Shown: positions 4,675 through 7,947 of the stretch, one piece after another
How the letters are laid out: the number at the start of each line of letters is the position of its first letter
How positions within the stretch are numbered: the stretch's first letter is position 1
Assembly (NCBI GenBank): GCA_003566935.1
Contig: PXBM01000187.1
Span: forward strand, 1 to 7,947
Source of the DNA: Syntrophomonadaceae bacterium
GTDB taxonomy: Bacteria > Bacillota > Dethiobacteria > DTU022
Direction of reading: 5' to 3'
Length of the DNA stretch: 7,947 nt
Notes under the pieces: generated by a model
Database searches by the model: none
What the model was told of the DNA's origin: nothing
The model's input: only the letters and a program-made list of their open reading frames with translations
Made by a program: the position numbers and the translations under genes

Positions 4675-5510
4675 ATGCTGTTCACCAACTCCCGGTTTGT
4701 GATAATACCCTCGGGCAAATCAAAGCCATCCTGGCGCAGTAAAGAAGCCAATTCTACTGCTGCGGTGCTCTGCAGCCCAAGGCCATGTAGCAAGCTGGTA
4801 TTGCCAAGAATTTCTTTCGGTGAACCCTGAGCAACAAGCCGGCCATCCTCTAGGACTACCACCCTGTCTGCCATTACTGCCTCTTCAGGAAAGTGGGTGA
4901 CATGCACCACGGCAAGCCCCTGTTCACTGTTAAGGTGCTGCACTGTTTGAAGAACATCATTCCTACCTGCAGGGTCGAGCATAGCGGTTGGTTCATCCAT
5001 TAAAATACAGCCTGGCTGCATAGCCAGAACTCCAGCTATAGCTACTCTCTGCTTCTCTCCGCCTGACAACATATGGGGAGCCTGCTGCAAAAGGTCCTGC
5101 AAACCGAGGACCGATGAGACTTGGCCCACTCTTTTTTGTATTTCTGCAGAAGGCAGGGTCAGATTTTCCAACCCAAAGGCGATATCTTCTTCGACTGTAG
5201 TTGCGACGAGCTGGTTATCAGGGTTTTGGAAAATCATGCCACAATGTCGACGAATGGAAAGAATATTTTCTTCATCAAAAGTAGAAATGCCCTCAACTCG
5301 TACCTCACCATTGGTAGGCACCAGCAGGGCATTAAACAATTTCAACAGAGTTGTTTTTCCGGAGCCATTGGGGCCAATCAGAGCAATATATTCACCGCGA
5401 TGGACACTTATATTGACCCCGGAAAGGGCGGGAGAAGAGGCTTCCTCTTCACCCGTATATTGATAAGCCAGATCTTTGGCTTCAATAATTATTTCTGAGC
5501 GGTTAACCAT
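4650..5510 (-). CDS. ecfA1: ECF transporter ATPase EcfA1
   Basis: This is the first ATPase of the ECF energizing module, acting at the cytoplasmic face of the membrane with EcfA2 and EcfT. In 286 residues it has Walker A GPNGSGKT (46-53), Q-loop Q95 in MIFQNPDNQLVATTVEEDIA (92-111, the usual EcfA1 context), signature LSGGEKQRVAIAG (148-160), Walker B CILMDE (168-173) with E173, D-loop AMLD (176-179) and switch H206. All catalytic residues are present. The start is ATG at 5510, only 7 bp after the rplQ stop. Its ribosome binding site is weak (GAGTGA about 9 nt upstream), so it probably depends on ribosomes finishing rplQ. Linkage to rplQ is conserved in Firmicutes. Confidence 0.95.
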   Translation of the reverse strand: MVNRSEIIIEAKDLAYQYTGEEEASSPALSGVNISVHRGEYIALIGPNGSGKTTLLKLFNALLVPTNGEVRVEGISTFDEENILSIRRHCGMIFQNPDNQLVATTVEEDIAFGLENLTLPSAEIQKRVGQVSSVLGLQDLLQQAPHMLSGGEKQRVAIAGVLAMQPGCILMDEPTAMLDPAGRNDVLQTVQHLNSEQGLAVVHVTHFPEEAVMADRVVVLEDGRLVAQGSPKEILGNTSLLHGLGLQSTAAVELASLLRQDGFDLPEGIITNRELVNSICSLEQTD

Positions 5511-5517
5511 TCATCAA

Positions 5518-5862
5518 TCACTCGGGCATCAGTTCTAAAATAACCATAGGTGCACCGTCACCACGACGGGATCCTTTATGGACAATACGGGTATAACCAC
5601 CTTCCCGTCCTTCCATTCGAGGCCCAATCTTTTCGAATAAGGTCGTGACCACATCTTCATCCAGCAAATAGCTCATAGCCTGACGGCGGGCATGTAAATC
5701 TCCCCGCTTGCCCAGGGTTACCATTTTTTCAGCCTGTGGACGAAGTGCTTTTGCTTTTGCAGCAGTAGTTTCAATACTGCCATTTTTTAAAAAAGATGTA
5801 ACCAGGCTGCGCAACAGGGCTCGCCTGGGGCCGCTTTTACGACTCAATTTTTGGTATGGCAT
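5518..5862 (-). CDS. rplQ: 50S ribosomal protein L17 (bL17)
   Basis: L17 is a bacterial large-subunit protein near the peptide exit region. The 114-residue product is the normal length for Firmicutes. It begins MPYQKLSRKSGPRRALLRSL, followed by VTSFLKNGSIETTAAKAKALRP and the central segment around EKMVTLGKRGDLHARRQAMS. It closes with GGYTRIVHKGSRRGDGAPM and VILELMPE, all characteristic of the family. The start is ATG at 5860-5862, with a perfect AAGGAGGA 8 nt upstream. The frame stays open further upstream into rpoA, but that extension is unlike any L17 and lacks a ribosome binding site. It lies 22 bp after rpoA, in the same operon. Confidence 0.97.
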   Translation of the reverse strand: MPYQKLSRKSGPRRALLRSLVTSFLKNGSIETTAAKAKALRPQAEKMVTLGKRGDLHARRQAMSYLLDEDVVTTLFEKIGPRMEGREGGYTRIVHKGSRRGDGAPMVILELMPE

Positions 5863-5870
5863 ACTATAGT

Positions 5871-5878
5871 TCCTCCTT
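5871..5878 (-). promoter_or_regulatory. Ribosome binding site that fixes the rplQ start
   Basis: AAGGAGGA on the minus strand lies 8 nt before the ATG at 5862, in the 22-bp rpoA-rplQ gap. It excludes the longer frame that starts inside rpoA. Confidence 0.88.
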
Positions 5879-5884
5879 GAAAGC

Positions 5885-6835
5885 TTACTCTCCGCCCTGG
5901 TTAAAGCCGAAGCCAAGCTCCTGCAGCTTCTGATCAACTTCTTCCAACGATTTTTTGCCCAGGTTGCGTACTTTCATCATTTCTTCCTCACTCTTACGAA
6001 CCAGCTCACCAACAGTATTAATGCCAGCCCGCTTCAAGCAATTATATGAGCGCACTGACAAATCAAGCTCTTCTATAGTTAAGTCAAGAATACGCTCTCG
6101 ATCTTCTTCCTTGCTGTCTGAGGCAATTTCAACCTCATCCACTTTCTCAGTCAGGTTAACAAATAGCGAAATATGTGTGTTTAAAACTTTTGCTGCCAGA
6201 CTGACTGCTTCATCGGGGGCAATGCTACCATCTGTCCAAATTTCAAGGGTTAGTTTATCAAAATCGGTAACCTGCCCAACCCTGGTATTTTCAACCTTGA
6301 AGTTAACTTTACGGATTGGAGAAAACATCGAGTCAACAGGTATTACCCCAATTGGTTGCTGAGCCTGTTTATTACGCTCAGCGGGCACATATCCCCTTCC
6401 GTTTTCAGCAACCATTTCCATGTAAAGCCGGGCATTTTCTTCAAGTGTACAGATGTAATGGTCTTCGTTGAGGACTTCTACATCAGAAGGCACACTGATA
6501 TCTTTTGCCCTGACTGCACCTGCTTTATCAATATCGATAACCAGATTCTGAGGCTCGGTGGTATGTATTTTCAGCGAAACGGCCTTCAGGTTAAGGATTA
6601 TTTCAATTGTATCCTCCAGAACCCCTGGCAAGCTTGAAAATTCATGCAGGGCACCATCAAACTTGACGCTGGTTATAGCCGCGCCAGGTAAAGACGAAAG
6701 TAAAATTCTGCGTAAAGCATTACCCAGAGTGGTTCCATAACCTCTCTCCAAAGGCTCAACAATAAAGCAGCCATAATTGTTCTGTTCATCGCTCTCAACA
6801 AATTCTATCTTTGGCTTTTCAATTTCTATCATCAC
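5885..6835 (-). CDS. rpoA: DNA-directed RNA polymerase subunit alpha
   Basis: Alpha dimerises to nucleate RNA polymerase assembly, and its C-terminal domain binds UP elements and activators. The 316-residue protein has the N-terminal assembly domain (about 1-230) with VEPLERGYGTTLGNALRRIL (26-45) and SSLPGAAITS (47-56). An acidic linker (about 231-250) precedes the C-terminal domain, where LDLSVRSYNCLKRAGI (257-272) contains R262, matching E. coli R265 that contacts DNA. NLGKKSL (291-297) follows. Length is normal. The start may be GTG at 6835 (about 11 nt after GGAGGG) or the next codon, ATG at 6832, which is the more typical first residue; the two cannot be separated here. It lies 48 bp after rpsD. 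Confidence 0.97.
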   Translation of the reverse strand: MMIEIEKPKIEFVESDEQNNYGCFIVEPLERGYGTTLGNALRRILLSSLPGAAITSVKFDGALHEFSSLPGVLEDTIEIILNLKAVSLKIHTTEPQNLVIDIDKAGAVRAKDISVPSDVEVLNEDHYICTLEENARLYMEMVAENGRGYVPAERNKQAQQPIGVIPVDSMFSPIRKVNFKVENTRVGQVTDFDKLTLEIWTDGSIAPDEAVSLAAKVLNTHISLFVNLTEKVDEVEIASDSKEEDRERILDLTIEELDLSVRSYNCLKRAGINTVGELVRKSEEEMMKVRNLGKKSLEEVDQKLQELGFGFNQGGE

Positions 6836-6883
6836 GATCTACATTACCCTCCTCGTTTGATATATTGAGGGTCAACTATTAAA

Positions 6884-7510
6884 TTAGCGGGAATAGAGCT
6901 CGACAATGAAGTGTTCAGTTACCGGAACATCAATTTCATCACGCTGCGGTATCCTTGTAACTTTTCCTTCAAATTTTTCATGGTCAACTTCCAGCCAATC
7001 CACTACTCCCTGCTGCTCCCTGTCTGCCAGTATTTGTTTAAAAACCGGCTTGCTTTTACGATGTTCACGAACAGCTACAACATCTCCGACCCTGGTCAGG
7101 TAAGAGGGTATATCAACTTTGCGGCCATTTACTTCAAAGTGGCCATGGTTGATTAACTGTCTCGCTTCAGCTCGGGACCTGGCCAACCCCATGCGATAAA
7201 CAACTGTATCAAGTCGGCTTTCTAATATCTGCAACAAAATTTCACCGGTAACCCCTTTGCGGCGGTCAGCCTCTTTAAAGTAACGGCGAAACTGCCTCTC
7301 CATTACGCCATATATACGGCGCGCTTTCTGTTTTTCACGCAGCTGCTGTCCAAACTCTGAAAACTTCTGCCTGCCCTGGCCATGTTCTCCCGGTGGGTAG
7401 GCATGCCGGATTACAGCACATTTATCAGAATAACAACGATCACCTTTTAAATATAGCTTATCTTTTTCTCTGCGGCACAAACGACAAACTGCTCCAGTGT
7501 GGCGTCCCAT
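6884..7510 (-). CDS. rpsD: 30S ribosomal protein S4 (uS4), zinc-binding form
   Basis: S4 is a primary 16S rRNA binder that starts 30S assembly and helps accuracy. The 208-residue protein has four N-terminal cysteines (C9, C12, C26, C31) in a CxxC-x13-CxxxxC zinc-ribbon pattern, the cysteine-containing version of S4. The S4 RNA-binding fold covers roughly 97-145 (LESRLDTVVYRMGLARSRAE, then GHFEVNGRKV), and the C-terminus ends VTEHFIVELYSR as usual. The ATG at 7510 is preceded by AAGGAGGTG, a near-perfect anti-16S match, but with a long 13-nt spacer. It lies 35 bp after rpsK in the same operon. In several bacteria S4 represses its own operon; no such target structure was identified here. Confidence 0.97.
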   Translation of the reverse strand: MGRHTGAVCRLCRREKDKLYLKGDRCYSDKCAVIRHAYPPGEHGQGRQKFSEFGQQLREKQKARRIYGVMERQFRRYFKEADRRKGVTGEILLQILESRLDTVVYRMGLARSRAEARQLINHGHFEVNGRKVDIPSYLTRVGDVVAVREHRKSKPVFKQILADREQQGVVDWLEVDHEKFEGKVTRIPQRDEIDVPVTEHFIVELYSR

Positions 7511-7523
7511 TTAAGTAATGTTA

Positions 7524-7532
7524 CACCTCCTT
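7524..7532 (-). promoter_or_regulatory. Strong but distantly spaced ribosome binding site of rpsD
   Basis: AAGGAGGTG on the minus strand matches the 3' end of 16S rRNA over nine bases, but ends 13 nt before the ATG at 7510, longer than the usual 5-9 nt. No alternative in-frame start lies nearer, so the ATG stands. Confidence 0.75.
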
Positions 7533-7545
7533 CAATATGTAATAA

Positions 7546-7938
7546 CTAAACTCTCCGCCTTTTCGGAGGACGGCATCCATTATGCGGTATTGGAGTTACA
7601 TCTCTAATTGCATTAACCTCCAGGCCGGCTGCCTGCAGCGAACGGATCGCCGCTTCGCGTCCTGCGCCGGGGCCTTTAACGTATACCTCCAACTGTCTCA
7701 TGCCATGATCCATGGCAACCTTGGCTGCTGACTCTGCAGCCAACTGGGCAGCAAACGGCGTTGATTTTCTAGAACCTTTAAAGCCTACATTGCCGGCGCT
7801 GGACCAGGAAATACCATTCCCGTCAACATCGGTTATGCTGATAAAAGTATTGTTAAAGGTTGATTTAATATGGGCAACCCCGCGCTCAACATTTTTTCTT
7901 TCACGTTTTTTGGTGCGGGTAACTTTTTTCTTAACCAA
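7546..7938 (-). CDS. rpsK: 30S ribosomal protein S11 (uS11)
   Basis: S11 sits on the 30S platform, close to the Shine-Dalgarno/anti-Shine-Dalgarno helix. The 130-residue protein is full length. A basic N-terminus (VKKKVTRTKKRERKNVERG) leads into VAHIKSTFNNTFISITD (21-37), GNVGFKGSRKSTPFAAQLAA (49-68), the VKGPGAGREAAIRSLQAAGL block and the invariant end RDVTPIPHNGCRPPKRRRV. The only plausible start is TTG at 7936-7938, because an in-frame TAA lies just upstream at 7945-7947. Its ribosome binding site is not visible and would lie at or beyond the window edge. It continues the superoperon from the right, where rpsM would be expected. Confidence 0.96.
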   Translation of the reverse strand: MVKKKVTRTKKRERKNVERGVAHIKSTFNNTFISITDVDGNGISWSSAGNVGFKGSRKSTPFAAQLAAESAAKVAMDHGMRQLEVYVKGPGAGREAAIRSLQAAGLEVNAIRDVTPIPHNGCRPPKRRRV

Positions 7939-7947
7939 TTTAAGTTA

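Noticed and set aside
5863..5937. N-terminal extension of L17 by 25 residues, starting inside rpoA
   Set aside because: The added residues do not resemble L17 and have no ribosome binding site, while the ATG at 5862 has a perfect one and gives the usual N-terminus.
5955..6362. Long plus-strand open frame opposite rpoA, and similar frames opposite the other genes
   Set aside because: These are antisense shadows of conserved genes. Their translations are rich in Ser/Arg and low-complexity, with no recognisable motifs.
6870..6875. TTGACC in the rpsD-rpoA gap as a -35 box of an internal promoter
   Set aside because: At a 17-bp spacing the -10 position falls on the rpoA Shine-Dalgarno (GGAGGG). 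The only TATAT-like sequence is much too close.
1..7947. CRISPR arrays, insertion sequences, attachment sites, tRNA or rRNA genes
   Set aside because: No regularly spaced direct repeats, transposase or integrase motifs, terminal inverted repeats or tRNA-like cloverleafs were seen by eye on either strand.

Overview
The window is ordinary chromosomal DNA from a Gram-positive bacterium, most likely of the class Clostridia (Firmicutes/Bacillota). The evidence is the minus-strand gene order rpsK-rpsD-rpoA-rplQ-ecfA1-ecfA2-ecfT-truA-rplM-rpsI, which is the usual end of the Firmicute ribosomal superoperon. Strong AGGAGG-type ribosome binding sites, TTG and GTG starts, sigma-A-like promoters and a four-cysteine (zinc) S4 protein agree with this. 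I cannot name the genus.

Reading along the minus strand from the right edge: S11 (7546-7938), S4 (6884-7510), RNA polymerase alpha (5885-6835) and L17 (5518-5862) form the translation/transcription part. A tightly coupled ECF transporter energizing module follows: EcfA1 (4650-5510), EcfA2 (3814-4674, overlapping EcfA1 by 25 bp) and EcfT (3020-3817, ATGA overlap). A 150-bp gap rich in inverted repeats leads to truA (2120-2869), the tRNA pseudouridine synthase. A good promoter (-35 TTGACA, 17 bp, -10 TAAAAT) then starts the short rplM-rpsI operon, which ends at a textbook intrinsic terminator (1068-1104).

Immediately downstream, with its own promoter (TTGTCA, 17 bp, TATAAT), lies a prenylglyceryl-phosphate synthase gene (205-939). 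The protein looks like the archaeal, group II, GGGP synthases rather than Bacillus PcrB. This is the most interesting gene here, because it implies a glycerol-1-phosphate ether lipid intermediate in a bacterium. A perfect 6+6 inverted repeat sits on its predicted transcription start. The gene converges on the 3' end of an unidentified plus-strand gene (2-103), with a 16-bp-stem hairpin between the two stops that could terminate both.

No tRNA, rRNA, CRISPR array, insertion sequence or phage gene was seen, and no gene-free stretch exceeds 300 bp. I found no clear sign of a new multi-gene system. The points worth a second look are the archaeal-like lipid enzyme and its promoter, the structured ecfT-truA gap, an altered ABC signature in EcfA2, and an extended L13 tail that overlaps the rpsI translation signals.
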